NCBI RefSeq assembly: GCF_022965805.1
Contig: NC_133101.1
Coordinates: 12,867,054 to 12,931,053, forward strand
Reading direction: 5' to 3'
Length of the DNA stretch: 64,000 nucleotides
Source of the DNA: Primulina eburnea
Taxonomy: Eukaryota; Streptophyta; Magnoliopsida; Lamiales; Gesneriaceae
In this document: piece after piece, positions 12,613 to 22,842 of the stretch
Layout: each line of letters begins with the position of its first letter
Position numbering within the stretch: position 1 is the first letter of the stretch
Translations under genes and position numbers: made by a program
The notes under the pieces: generated by a model
The model's database searches: none
The model's input: the letters and a program-made list of their open reading frames with translations, nothing else
What the model was told of the DNA's origin: nothing

Positions 12613-13609
12613 AGACCTGCCCTTGAGTATGCGGTCGGAGGTTAGAACCCTGAGTAGACTGTCCCTGCTGTGGCCTCTGATGAACTGAAGCCTGAGAACC
12701 AGATCCTGATCCTCCGCCCGTCTGTGGGCAATCTCTCTTCATGTGGCCCATCTCACCGCACTTGTAACAAGCACCCGCAACCTTGCGACAACGCTCCGTC
12801 GGATGATCCTTCCCGCAATGCTGACACGGGCCCTTCTTCTTCCCAAAATGGTGAACTCCTCCAGATCCAGAGGAAGAAGAAGTAGATCCAGCCTTCTTAA
12901 ATGCTTGGGTGCGGGGACCCAAAGAACTAATAGGACGAGCAGACTGCATGGCTCGACCTCTCAGCAAACTGCCCTCAGCCTGGCGACAACGGTTCACAAG
13001 GCCCTCATACGATGTCGGATCATCACAGACAACAACCCGATCATAAATCTCCTGATTGAGGCCCTGAAGAAAATGGTTATACTTGGCCCTAGCATTGTCA
13101 CTGACATGTGGAACATAAGGAAGCAACTCAAAGAACTTCTGTTGATACTCATCAACAGACAAACTTCCCTGCTTCAGATTGATCAACTCAATCGCCTTGG
13201 TCTGCAGAAGAGCTGGCGGAAAGTAAAGCAGCATGAAAGCGGCTCGGAAATCGGCCCAAAGAACTCGACCCTGTCGCTGAACTATCGGTGCAGAGGTAGA
13301 CCTCCACCACTTACGCGCACCACCCTCCAGCAAGAAATCAAGGGTATCAATCTGCTGCTCTGCCGAGCACTGAAAAGTCTTGAAGCAGCTCTCCATCCTC
13401 TCAAGCCAGTTCTCCGCAACATCCGGAGTCTCACCGCCCGAAAGAGGTTTCGGCCCCATCTGCAAGAACCGATGCATACTAAAACTCCGAGGCTCATCAC
13501 GACGGTGTTGACGACGTTCTCGATGCTCTCGGCGACGCTCCCGATCGTCGCGGTCTCCCCAGCGCCCAATGCTGCCATGACTACTAGCATCATCGTCAAA
13601 ACCAGACAT
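12521..13609 (-). CDS. Gag polyprotein (capsid and nucleocapsid)
   Basis: 362 codons from ATG 13609. The N-terminus is charged and Arg/His-rich (residues 15-40). The retrotransposon gag fold follows (residues about 50-200, with GGARKWWRS), then a Ser/Gly linker and a CX2CX4HX4C zinc knuckle ([14 protein letters not shown]) after a second Cys/His cluster ([13 protein letters not shown]). Gag packages the element RNA in cytoplasmic particles. The frame leaves the conserved gag-protease path near 12570, and the last 20 or so residues are probably out of phase with the ancestral protein. Confidence 0.85.
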   Translation of the reverse strand: MSGFDDDASSHGSIGRWGDRDDRERRREHRERRQHRRDEPRSFSMHRFLQMGPKPLSGGETPDVAENWLERMESCFKTFQCSAEQQIDTLDFLLEGGARKWWRSTSAPIVQRQGRVLWADFRAAFMLLYFPPALLQTKAIELINLKQGSLSVDEYQQKFFELLPYVPHVSDNARAKYNHFLQGLNQEIYDRVVVCDDPTSYEGLVNRCRQAEGSLLRGRAMQSARPISSLGPRTQAFKKAGSTSSSSGSGGVHHFGKKKGPCQHCGKDHPTERCRKVAGACYKCGEMGHMKRDCPQTGGGSGSGSQASVHQRPQQGQSTQGSNLRPHTQGQVFALNQDQVAEENERYRRCFSIMWITCLRSH

Positions 13610-13675
13610 CTCTAGCTACAAAAGTTACCAGAGATTAAACCCAAAAGAACAGTTCCAAATCCCAAAATCTTAATG

Positions 13676-13690
13676 CATGCTCTAATACCA
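13676..13690 (-). promoter_or_regulatory. Primer binding site (initiator-Met type)
   Basis: On the minus strand TGGTATTAGAGC follows the 5' LTR after three to four bases. It differs by one base from the usual TGGTATCAGAGC complementary to the tRNA-iMet 3' end. Confidence 0.75.
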
Positions 13691-13694
13691 TAAA

Positions 13695-14916
13695 TGTAGT
13701 GACCCGTTCCAGAATCACCTACTAATCAGAACTTAAGCATGCAAAACTAATCATTTAAAACTGAATCAGGTAAAACAGCGGAAAAACAGTAATACAACCC
13801 AATCGAATCTGCAAGTACAAAATACTTAAACAACCAGATCGAACTAAAAACCAAGAACAAATACCAACAACTACAGGTCAACCTCTGCCAGCTCCCTGTC
13901 CACTCCCTCCTGGACCGTCCAACCTGAGACCTGCCCCATCGAATAGGGTGTCCAAAACAGAGATAAACCGAGGACGTGAGCATAAAACGCTCAGCACCGA
14001 AAGCATGAGTATACAAGACTATGACATGCATGTATGCAAAATGTACTGGATACCAGGATCTGGGTATAACGAAATACTGCTCAGGTAAATGACGTCAAGG
14101 TATGTAGCACTCTGCGCCGTCGCACCAGGAGGTGGCTCCCCTACCAAAATAAACCTGTGGATATACCGGTGACCTGACCACCGTCGGCCAACGGGGTCCA
14201 ACCATCCACAACAAACGAGGGCTGAGCACCCTATCAACAGGCTATCTCAAAGATAATCAGGCCCAATATGATTATGCAAATGCCGCATAATAAACCATGC
14301 ATCATAGGACAGATAATAATGCAACATATAAACATGCAACACATAGTAAAGCATACTCAATCCTGCTATCTCGGATAGTACTTTCGTACCTCAAACCAGT
14401 AGATCCTAGCAATCAGCCCTAGAATCAAGCCTGCGTCCGCAGTCAGCCCACTGATGCCGCTATCTCCCAACTAGAGCACAGCTCCGCTACAAAACCAGTA
14501 GCTCCCCGCTAGTGCCTGAACCTCGGGAAAAGACTAGACACCCATCAGAAACGACTAAAACGCTCTGGAACACTCGGAATTGGCGAGTAAAAAGTGAAGC
14601 CTCGTGCCTCTATTTATAGACAACGATCGGTAGATCCGATCCACTTCGGACGATCCGATCCGGCACACTTCGGACCTTCCGAACCCTGATCGGACGATCC
14701 GAACCCTGCATGTCTTCCACGTGTCCAGCCACCTGTCTCGGACGCTCCGAACCCTGATCGGACGATCCGAACCCTGCATGGCTTCCACGTGTTCAGCCAC
14801 CTGTCTCGGACGATCCGAACCCTGATCGGACGATCCGAACCCGGTTCGGTCCTTCCGATCCCACCGAAATATAATTAATCCAATAATTAACTCAAATTAG
14901 GTATCGGGATACTACA
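13695..14916 (-). repeat. 5' LTR of the nested Tekay-like element
   Basis: 1222 bp, full length, same ends as the 3' LTR. Includes the 231 bp missing from the other LTR, a TATA box at 14611-14618 and the 68-bp repeats. Confidence 0.92.
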
Positions 14917-15478
14917 AATACGCTCTCTACATCAATAACACATTCATTTCATTCAATAATATCATTCAAATTCAATAATATAAGTTTCAAATATCTTTTG
15001 AAACTTCAAAAATTCATATCAAATCGAAATCGGAACATAATTCAATTCCGACTTCAAAACTTAGTTTCTTGTCAGTTATTCTACCGCATATATAACCGAC
15101 ACATAATTCTTCAATCTCAGTCCAACTATTAAAATTCCCTAATTATAATAAATTAGGAAAAATTTAAAATAACATCACTATAATCATCTCTACTTCGTTA
15201 AAATCATACACTAGTCAACAATTTTCAGTTTCTGTATGATTTAACAATTTATCGGATTTATTCCAAAAATCGACGAATTTCAAACATCACCAAAACTATG
15301 AAATTTATACCTTTAATCGAAGACCTCGTGTCAACGATCCCAGATCTGAAGTCGGTTCGTCAATTGGATAACCCGATAAGTCGCACGATTGAAAAAGAAA
15401 TCGAAAATCTCTCACCTCTCCCTCTCACCTCTCTGTCAAACGAAATGCTTCTACGGTGGAATTGAGAAAGTTTCAACA
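14917..15478 (-). mobile_element. Ty3/gypsy LTR (element A, right piece)
   Basis: Continuation of the LTR begun at 7076 after the nested insertion. On the minus strand the end near 15300-15450 (GAGAGGTGAGAG, then GATCTGGGATCG and TCGATTAAAGGTATAAAT) resembles the leader region of the LTRs at 21100-21300 and 23440-23580. The terminal part is missing and the sequence joins plus-strand integrase DNA near 15480. Confidence 0.55.
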
Positions 15479-15479
15479 T

Positions 15480-16182
15480 AATGGGATGGCAAAGATGCCT
15501 TAGCATTGGTTGAATTTTCTTATAATAATAGCTTTCAAACGAGTATCGGTATGGCACCGTTTGAAGCTCTATGTGAGAGACGATGTAAATCACCGTTATT
15601 CTGGGATGAGATTGGTGAGAGAAAATTGACTGGACCTGAAATGATACAGGAAATGAACGATAAGGTTCAGTTGATTCGGCAGCGGATGAAAACTGCTCAG
15701 GATCGTCAAACGAGTTATGCGAATAAACAAAGACGACCCTTGGAATTCCAGAAAGGTGACAGAGTATTTTTGAAAATATCTCCCTTTAGAGGCACTGTTC
15801 GATTCGGCATGCGAGGGAAGTTATCTCCTCGATATGTTGGTCCATACGAGATTCTTGATCGAGTTGGTGATCTTGCGTATCGATTGGCATTGCCACCAGC
15901 TCTATCTGCCATTCAAGATGTGTTTCATGTTTCTATGTTGAGGAAATATGAACAAGATCCATCACATGTACTTGCACCTGATGAGGTTGAATTGGATCCT
16001 TCTCTTTCCTATGTTGAACAACATGTTCGCATTATGGATCGAAAGGAAAAGATATTGAGAAACAAATCGATTCCTCTAGTACGAGTGCAATGGACATGAC
16101 ATGGTGTTGAAGAATCAACGTGGGAATTGGAGAGCAAGATGCGAGATTCGTATCCGCATTTGTTTGATTCTACGACGTCTGT
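15480..16182 (+). pseudogene. Ty3/gypsy integrase C-terminus and chromodomain-like region (element C fragment)
   Basis: Open from about 15480 to 16099: VEFSYNNSFQTSIGMAPFEA of the integrase core, the linker (RQRMKTAQDRQTSYA), the GKLSPRYVGPYEI segment and HVSMLRKY. A stop TGA at 16097-16099 interrupts the chromodomain-like tail, which continues in frame to about 16182 (ESTWELESKM-like residues). Everything upstream of the end of the integrase core is missing. Element fragment in plus orientation, unlike the LTR to its left. Confidence 0.85.
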
Positions 16183-16328
16183 TCCATTGTATTCGATGTA
16201 TTCTGATCATTTTACTGATTTTAGTTTTGATATGTACTATAACTGGTGACATATTATATGTTTGCCAATGTTATGTTTATAGAGATGTTTGAGATTTCGA
16301 GGACGAAATCTTTTAATAGGGGGAGAAA
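16183..16328 (+). other. Gypsy 3' untranslated internal region with polypurine tract
   Basis: Links the integrase end to the LTR; TTTTAATAGGGGGAGAAA at 16311-16328 is the polypurine tract. Confidence 0.6.
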
Positions 16329-16614
16329 TGTGAGACCCCGAGACTAAAATAGCTTTGATGGCATTTTGGTAAATAAGTTGAAAAATATTCAATTTATTTT
16401 GATGGCATTTTCGTAAATAAGTTGAAAAATAATGAATTAATTTTAAGGGCAAAATGGTAAATATTGACATATCTTTTTCATATGAAGTCCAAATGATTTG
16501 AAATTTGGATATGACGTAGAAAACTCAAAGATATAGAAGTTTCATGTTTTGAGTTTTGAAAAAATTGGATCGTTTGACTGGTCCAAAGTGATATACCGAC
16601 GTTAAAATGTTAAA
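16329..16614 (+). mobile_element. Truncated 3' LTR of element C
   Basis: Starts TGTGAGACCCCGAGACT directly after the polypurine tract and contains two near copies of TTGATGGCATTTTGGTAAAT (16357 and 16399). It is lost after about 300 bp in an AT microsatellite. Confidence 0.65.
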
Positions 16615-16692
16615 TAGTATATATTATATTATATTATATTATTATTAATATAATATAATAATAAATATAATATAATATTAAAAAAATATAAA
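16615..16692. repeat. TA/TAT microsatellite at a rearrangement junction
   Basis: Nearly pure TATAT/TAATAT sequence between the truncated LTR of element C (plus) and the reverse transcriptase end of element M (minus). The junction of two unrelated orientations lies in or beside it. Confidence 0.8.
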
Positions 16693-16696
16693 TCGT

Positions 16697-18890
16697 AATG
16701 CCCATACCGGGTCCTGAAAGCTGTCTTGTGGACATCTGCATCCTTTACTTTCAGCTGATGATACCCTGATCGAAGATCTATCTTAGAGAACACGGTAGCT
16801 CCCTGCAATTGATCAAACAAGTCTTCGATTCTAGGCAGAGGGTACTTATTCTTGATCGTTACCTTGTTCAACTCACGGTAATCGATGCAAAGCCTCATGC
16901 TCTCATCCTTCTTTTTCACAAATAGCACTGGTGCGTCCCATGGTGAGAAACTAGGGCGAATGAATTCTTTGTCTAGAAGTTCATGTATCTGCTGTTTGAG
17001 TTCTAACATCTCAGCTGGAGCTAATCTGTATGGTGCCTTAGAGATTGTCATTGTGTCTGGCATGAGGTCAATGGCAAACTCCACCTCTCTATCTGGTGGA
17101 AGGCCTGCAACGTCATCTGGAAAGACGTCTGGGAATTCTCTGACTACTGTCACCTCTGATATAGATGGAGTGGGCACATCAGGTGCTGAAACAACACTGG
17201 TCAAGAAAGCCTGACACCCCTTAGAAATCAGTCTCCTCGCCTGCATGCAGGAGATCATGTGAGGAAAATTCCTCCATCTAGCTGGCTCGAATAGGAATTG
17301 CTCCATGCCCAGTGGTCTAACCAACACTGATCTTTTCTAGAAATCAATCAGAACTCTATTCTTAGTCAACCAATCCATTCCCAATATAATGTCGAATTCT
17401 GGCATCGGCAATAAGATCAAATCTGCATATACCAGGTGACCATGCATTTCCAAATCAATGTCTCTGACCACACTGGTAGCTAACAGCTCTTTCCTGATGG
17501 GACTGTCACTGAATAATTCACGTCGAGGCCGATGGTCTTGATATCCAAGTGACTAGCGAACGTCTCTGCGATGAATGAATGGGTGGCTCCTGAGTCTATC
17601 AAGGCCTGAGTAGCTATTCTCTTAATGAAAATACTTCCTGAGAGACGTTAGCACTACACGAAACTTATATCCCAAAATTACTAACATTATCCTTGAGCAT
17701 AGTAGAGATCGATATATTCTAAGTCACTCAAAAATATTACTAGCACACTAATAATCTCAATAAAATTCCAACACTCACGAAAAATAATACTGAGTTCAGG
17801 TAAGAAAGTTTACCGATCAGTAAGGTAGTGCCTGGATTCGCCTCCTGTGCGTGCATGGCGAACACTCTGCCCTGAGTTGGCTGTTTCCACTGCGGGCACT
17901 CTTTCAGCATGTGGTCACTGGCTCCACACTTAAAGCATTTTCCTGATCCATACAAACATGGCCCTGGATGCTGATGGTTGCACTTAGGACACACTGGGAA
18001 AATAACGGGCTTCTGAGGTGCCCCCTGCTGTTGAACTGGACCTTTGCCCATCGGCGGTCCCTGATACGGCTTCTTTCCCGGCGGCCCTTGGTAAGGCCTC
18101 TTATGCTGAGGTCGCTGATGCTGCTGCTGCTGGTGTTGCTGTGGTGCCTGATAGGGCCTCTTGCCCTTCCTGTCCGCCTCGATATCCCTCAGATCTTGTT
18201 CTGCCGCCAAAGCTCTAGAAACGGCAACTGCATATGTAGTAGGGCCAGCTACCCTCACATCACGGCGCAAGATAGGCCGCAAACCATCCATAAAATGTCT
18301 CAACTTTTCCTGGACATCATTAGAAATCAGGGGTACAAAGTAACACCCCCTCTCAAACTTCCTGGCGAAATCTGCCACGCTGCTGTCTCCTTGACGCAAC
18401 GTCATAAATTCTCTGGTCAATCGGGATCTTACCTCTTCAGTGAATTACTTGGCGAAAAACAATTCCTTGAATCCCGTCCAAGTCAAAGTCTTCAAATTCA
18501 CTGCCACTGATGCGCTCTCCCACCATAGCCTAGCGTCCCCTGACAGAAGGAACGTGGCACACCTGACCCTATCAGCATCGGTCAGCTCCATAAAATCAAA
18601 GATTACCTCGATGGACTTGATCCATCCTTCGGCTATCATCGGGTCAGTGGTACCCGAGAACTCATTTGGAGTCATCCTCCTGAACCTTTCATACACTGCT
18701 TCTGGCCTGGGTCTCTCCTCTGCACCCATTGCTATAGCGTGTTTCCCCGCAAACTGTGCGAAGAATTGAGTCATGCCTGCAAGCATCTGTGCCTGCATAT
18801 CTGGTGGTGGAGGAGGAGTGGCCCTCTCTCCATCATAAGTCTCTCTGTCCTCATCCCTTCTCCACGGGCAATCAAACGTCTAGGAGGCAT
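16697..18890 (-). pseudogene. Gag-protease-RT of Tekay-like element M, 3' truncated
   Basis: Minus strand from ATG 18890. Gag (18890-17814) has DARLWWESA, Pro/Gln-rich repeats around 18030-18160 and a CX2CX4HX4C zinc knuckle (CFKCGASDHMLKEC). A stop TAA at 18445-18447 splits gag, and an indel near 18855 shifts the start region. An intron-like segment (17638-17813) separates gag from protease, which shows ALIDSGATHSFI. A TAG near 17337 lies between protease and RT. RT runs through [20 protein letters not shown] and [12 protein letters not shown] and stops at about 16697, before the catalytic YxDD-type motif. RNase H and integrase are absent. Confidence 0.88.
17638..17813 (-). other. Intron-like segment between gag and protease of element M
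   Basis: 176 bp, minus strand, starts GTAAACTTTC and ends GCTAACGTCTCTCAG. It is AT-rich, does not read through in the gag frame, and lies exactly where related elements have continuous gag-protease coding. Leaving it out joins the two sides in phase (TTLLI before, FIKR after). A CTAAC branch-site-like motif lies about ten bases before the AG, a short distance for a branch point. No terminal inverted repeat or target duplication was seen that would mark it as a MITE. Confidence 0.55.
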
Positions 18891-19094
18891 ACTGTTCTAA
18901 AATTTACCCAACATGCATGAACATAATATAAATTACATAAGATGCACATAACTTAAATTTTTAAATATGCCCATGCTGAAATCATGACTAAATACTTACT
19001 ACATAACATAATTTCAAAATTTTAAAACTTATAGACTGGAGATGGGACTTCGTGAACTTCTTGTGACTGGCAGTAGGCATAACCCTTTTCAAGA

Positions 19095-19111
19095 ACACGG
19101 CTCTGATACCA
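19095..19111 (-). promoter_or_regulatory. Primer binding site of element M
   Basis: TGGTATCAGAGCCGTG on the minus strand, two to three bases inside the LTR, complementary-type sequence to tRNA-iMet. Confidence 0.85.
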
Positions 19112-19113
19112 AT

Positions 19114-21620
19114 TGTAACGTACCGTACTTTTACTACTTCAAAATTTGCGGAAAAATTTAAAATTTTCATAAACATAAAATCCATACGGTCGTCACTCAT
19201 CATTCATCATAATAATATTTGAAATCAACATCACTAACTAAAATTTGCCAACAACATACTTGTTCAAAACATTTCACATCCAACATAAAAGCAGAGTATT
19301 TTAAACTTTTCATAAAAACATAAACTTAGTGGTCCTCGGGTTTAGCCTTCCGCTCAGTCCAAGCCTGCCCCTTGGTCGCCACCTCCTGTCTCCTCATCAA
19401 CATACTCACCTTCATCGATCAAGTCTAGTGAGTCTAAAGACTCAACACGTATAAACTGAGAATAACGAGTACTACATAATAAAATCGCATACATCTTTAA
19501 AATATAATATACATAACTCGAAACTTGAACTTGCATACTAAACTTGAACATACGTACATACATACTTTGACGTGCCATCATCATAAACTTTTCTTAAACA
19601 TACTTGCATACTTGAACATACTTGAACATACGTAACTTCATCATTTTCGTAGAGGATGTTTCAAAGCAAGTGACCCATAACATAATAAATGCCTGATCAG
19701 ACATACCACAGTACTGGGCTGACATGGACGTATCCACTGCCACATACATGAGATCCCCTTTCATAATTTAACGGGTTGGTTGGTCCCCGTTCATAATTTA
19801 ACGCTTTCCAACCTCGATCTAACCCGTTCATAATTTAACGGGCGGATTGGTCCCCGTTCATAATTTAACGCTTTCCAATCCTAACATAATTTGGTCACAA
19901 GACATTTAGCATACCTCCAAAAACTTAAAATATTTTCTTTGCACGTCATCATACTTACTTGGCGTTGAGGGATTCGTTGGACTTCGATCGGGGCCGTTGC
20001 TGCACATACTAACATGAATTTAAAATACTTAACTTGCATGTCTTAGACGTATGTACTTGAGCTCACCACCAAAGTGAAAAAGTTGCTTATGACATTCTAG
20101 TTCGCTCCGGACTTGACCTCGTATAATTATCGTACTAAACCATGACATAAAACCATAAAAAGAAATCCTATATTTTTACATAAATAAATTTTAACCATGG
20201 TGCTAAACCATGATATAGAACCCCGAAACAAATACTAAAAAAAAATAATAATAAATTTTTTTTTTAATTTTTAATTTTTTTTTTAAAAGGTGTACACGGA
20301 CCCCGTGTAGGGGTCCGTGTACGGGTCCGGGTAGGCTCGAGAAAATCGAATTTTTGAAGGAAAACGGACACGGACTCCGTGTAGGGGTCCGGGAAGGGGT
20401 CCGGGTAGACACTGGACTTGCATACTCACGAAAATTCACTAAATTATTCATTCACCCTTTCAATCCAAGCCTAAGGACCACGAACTAACACTTCAAGACT
20501 CATCCTAGGATTTTATTACATTGATTCAAACCCATACAACACACCGAACGTTCCCAAACATCGACAAGTAACTTCAATACAACCATAACCCGCAATTCGG
20601 CATCGTTTCGCTTCCTACGACTTCTATTACATCCCAAGCCAATCCCGACCCAAACGAACCACCAAATAACACCTAAATACATCTCATAACATATCTAAAT
20701 GCAGTAGCACAAGCCCTTCGATGCTCAACGAAGCCTGCAACAATTAACTTCAAGAACATAATCAACATCAACAATTTCTGAAACGCAGTTTGAGCAGTCC
20801 CACGAAAAATATCACAACTCACTCAATTTTTATCCAAATGACTTGAATTTTATATCAAATCGAAGGTATCAAAAAGTTCTACATTTTTTTAGTTGAAAAT
20901 TTTCTCAAAATCTCGACCGAGAATTCGCAGTTTTAACAAGAATAGTAAAAACGTGATTTAGATCTAAAAATTCTCCTTCAAAATCGATCCAAACAATTAA
21001 ACGCTCAAACTATGAACATCATACATGAATTTTATGCATAAAACAACGCAACACATAATATGACATGATCGACGCAGCAAAGAAAGATTATACGTGCCTT
21101 TGATGATTAAATAATACCGAAACGACGACACCGAAGCGGAGACGGAGCGAGAGACGATCCGGGACGAACGTGGCTCGATTTTCTTGAAATAAACTCAACA
21201 AAATATTGCTGGAGATTTTCAGAGAGAAGATGCTTGATGAAGGAAATGGGAGAGGAAATAATGGAGAGGAGATTTGATGCAAAAGAATTCTAACAAAACT
21301 TCCCATCTTCTTTCTTTAGTCAAAGATATAATATAAAAATGTGTTGTTTTAGATGTGTGTGTGTGTGATACGTGTATGAGTGTGTGTGAAAGTGTGAGTG
21401 TGTGTGAGTTTAGTTAATTAGGGAAATATAATATGCTAATTTAATAGTTAAAAATGTTATTAAAAGTTAATCTTCTATATTTTACAAAATCCTCAAATTA
21501 ACAACATAAAACTCAAGAAAATATTTTAACGTAGATCAATTAAACATAAATATTAAAATAATAAATTTCATAAATTAAATAAATGCATAGATTTTACGTA
21601 TACTGATTTTGGGCATTATA
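19114..21620 (-). mobile_element. 5' LTR of element M (minus)
   Basis: Read on the plus strand it begins TGTAACGTACCGTAC and ends near 21620, where the terminal bases are diverged (GGGCATTATA against GGCTCTACA expected). It is the reverse-complement relative of the LTR at 22843-25609, with long near-identical stretches (for example around 19350-19470). It contains CGTTAAATTATGAACGGG repeats at 19760-19880, a GGGTCCGTGT-type repeat patch at 20289-20405 and a TG microsatellite near 21353-21412. Confidence 0.88.
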
Positions 21621-22806
21621 GGTGGCCAGGGATTAAGCGAGACATTCGTAGTTTCGTATCAGAATGTCTCACTTGCCAGCAAGTAAAAGCTGAACATCAG
21701 AGGCCAGCAGGGATGCTCAAGCCACTCCCTATTCCCGAGTGGAAATGGGAGAATATTACTATGGATTTTGTGATTGGGTTGCCTAATTCAGTCAGAGGTT
21801 TCAATGTCATTTGGGTTATTGTGGATCGACTCACGAAGTCTGCGCACTTTTTGCCAGAGAAGACGACTTTCTCCATGACGCAGTATGCGGAGCTTTATAT
21901 CTGGGAGATAGTCCGTTTGCATCGGTTCCCAGTTTCGATAGTGTCCGACAGAGACCCGAGGTTCACCTCGTCCTTCTGGAAGAGCTTGCATGCAGCTATG
22001 GGGACGAAGTTGCTTTTCAGTACAGCTTTTCACCCGCATACAGATGGCCAGTCTGAGCGAGTGATTCAGATTCTGGAGGATTTACTAAGAGCCTGTATGA
22101 TTGATTTTCAAGAGAATTGGGAGTCTAAGTTACCTCTAGTGGAGTTCACATACAACAACAGTTTCCAAACATCTATTGGTATGGCTCCCTATGAGGCGCT
22201 GTATGGGAGAAAGTGCATATCGCCAGTTCATTGGGATGAGGTTGGTGAGAGAGCAGAACTTGGTCCGAAGATAGTTCAGCAGACTACAGACGTGGTGGTC
22301 AAGATTCGTGACAGAATGAAGACCGCCCAGAGTCGTCAGAAGAGCTATGCTGATAAGAGAAGGAGAGACCTCGAGTTTTCCGTTGGCGATCACGTTTTTA
22401 TAAAGATAGCACCCATGAAGGGTGTTATGAGATTTGGGAAGAGAGGCAAACTGAGTCCGAAGTTCATTGGGCGGTTTGAGATTTTGGACAGAGTTGGGAC
22501 ACTAGCCTATCGTGTTGCCCTTCCGCCGAATCTGGCCGGGGTGCACAATGTGTTCCATGTCTCGATGCTGAGGAAATATTTGGCTAATCCTTCGCACATT
22601 CTGAGTTATGAACCGTTGCAGTTGGCTCCAGACCTGTCTTACGAGGAGAAACCGATTCAAATCCTAGACAGCAAGAGCACAGACTCCGGAACAAAGTGAC
22701 TAAGTTAGTCAAGGTTCGGTGGCTAAACCAATCAGTGGAAGAGGCCACTTGGGAGTCAGAGACAGATATGCGACTTCGCTACCCGGAGTTGTTCTGTAAG
22801 ACTTAA
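21621..22806 (+). pseudogene. Integrase and chromodomain-like region of Tekay-like element P
   Basis: Plus strand, beginning abruptly inside the integrase zinc finger (WPGIKRDIRSFV, then CLTCQQVKAEHQRPAG). The catalytic parts MDFVIGLP and SDRDPRF and an active-site E are readable, followed by the GKLSPKFIGRFEI segment and HVSMLRKY. A single-base loss near 22672 shifts the frame; in the other frame the chromodomain-like tail (VEEATWESET) ends at TAA 22804-22806. No gag, protease or RT of this element is present on the plus strand. Its upstream half is replaced by the minus-strand element M. Confidence 0.88.
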
Positions 22807-22814
22807 TTTCGAGG

Positions 22815-22842
22815 ACGAAATTTTTATAAGTGGGGGAGGAAC
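22815..22842 (+). promoter_or_regulatory. Polypurine tract of element P
   Basis: AAGTGGGGGAGGAAC ends directly at the LTR start TGTAGAGCC. Confidence 0.8.

Larger units (their letters stand above)
8054..14916 (-). mobile_element. Full-length Tekay-like Ty3/gypsy chromovirus
   Basis: A complete 6863-bp element on the minus strand: 5' LTR 13695-14916, PBS, gag, pol with a C-terminal chromodomain-like region, polypurine tract, 3' LTR 8054-9044. The target duplication AATAC (8049-8053 and 14917-14921) is perfect. The LTRs differ by only about six substitutions seen by eye plus one 231-bp deletion, and pol is open for 1142 codons, so insertion is recent. It is nested in an older gypsy LTR. Domain order PR-RT-RNaseH-INT-chromodomain is that of chromoviruses; the assignment to the Tekay/Del clade rests on sequence style and long LTRs. 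Confidence 0.93.

Noticed and set aside
12743..13615. 290-codon plus-strand frame opposite gag
   Set aside because: Shadow of the minus-strand gag, which has capsid and zinc-knuckle motifs; the plus-strand product has none.
17638..17813. MITE or transposon insertion between gag and protease
   Set aside because: No inverted ends and no target duplication at its borders; GT...AG ends and phase fit an intron better.
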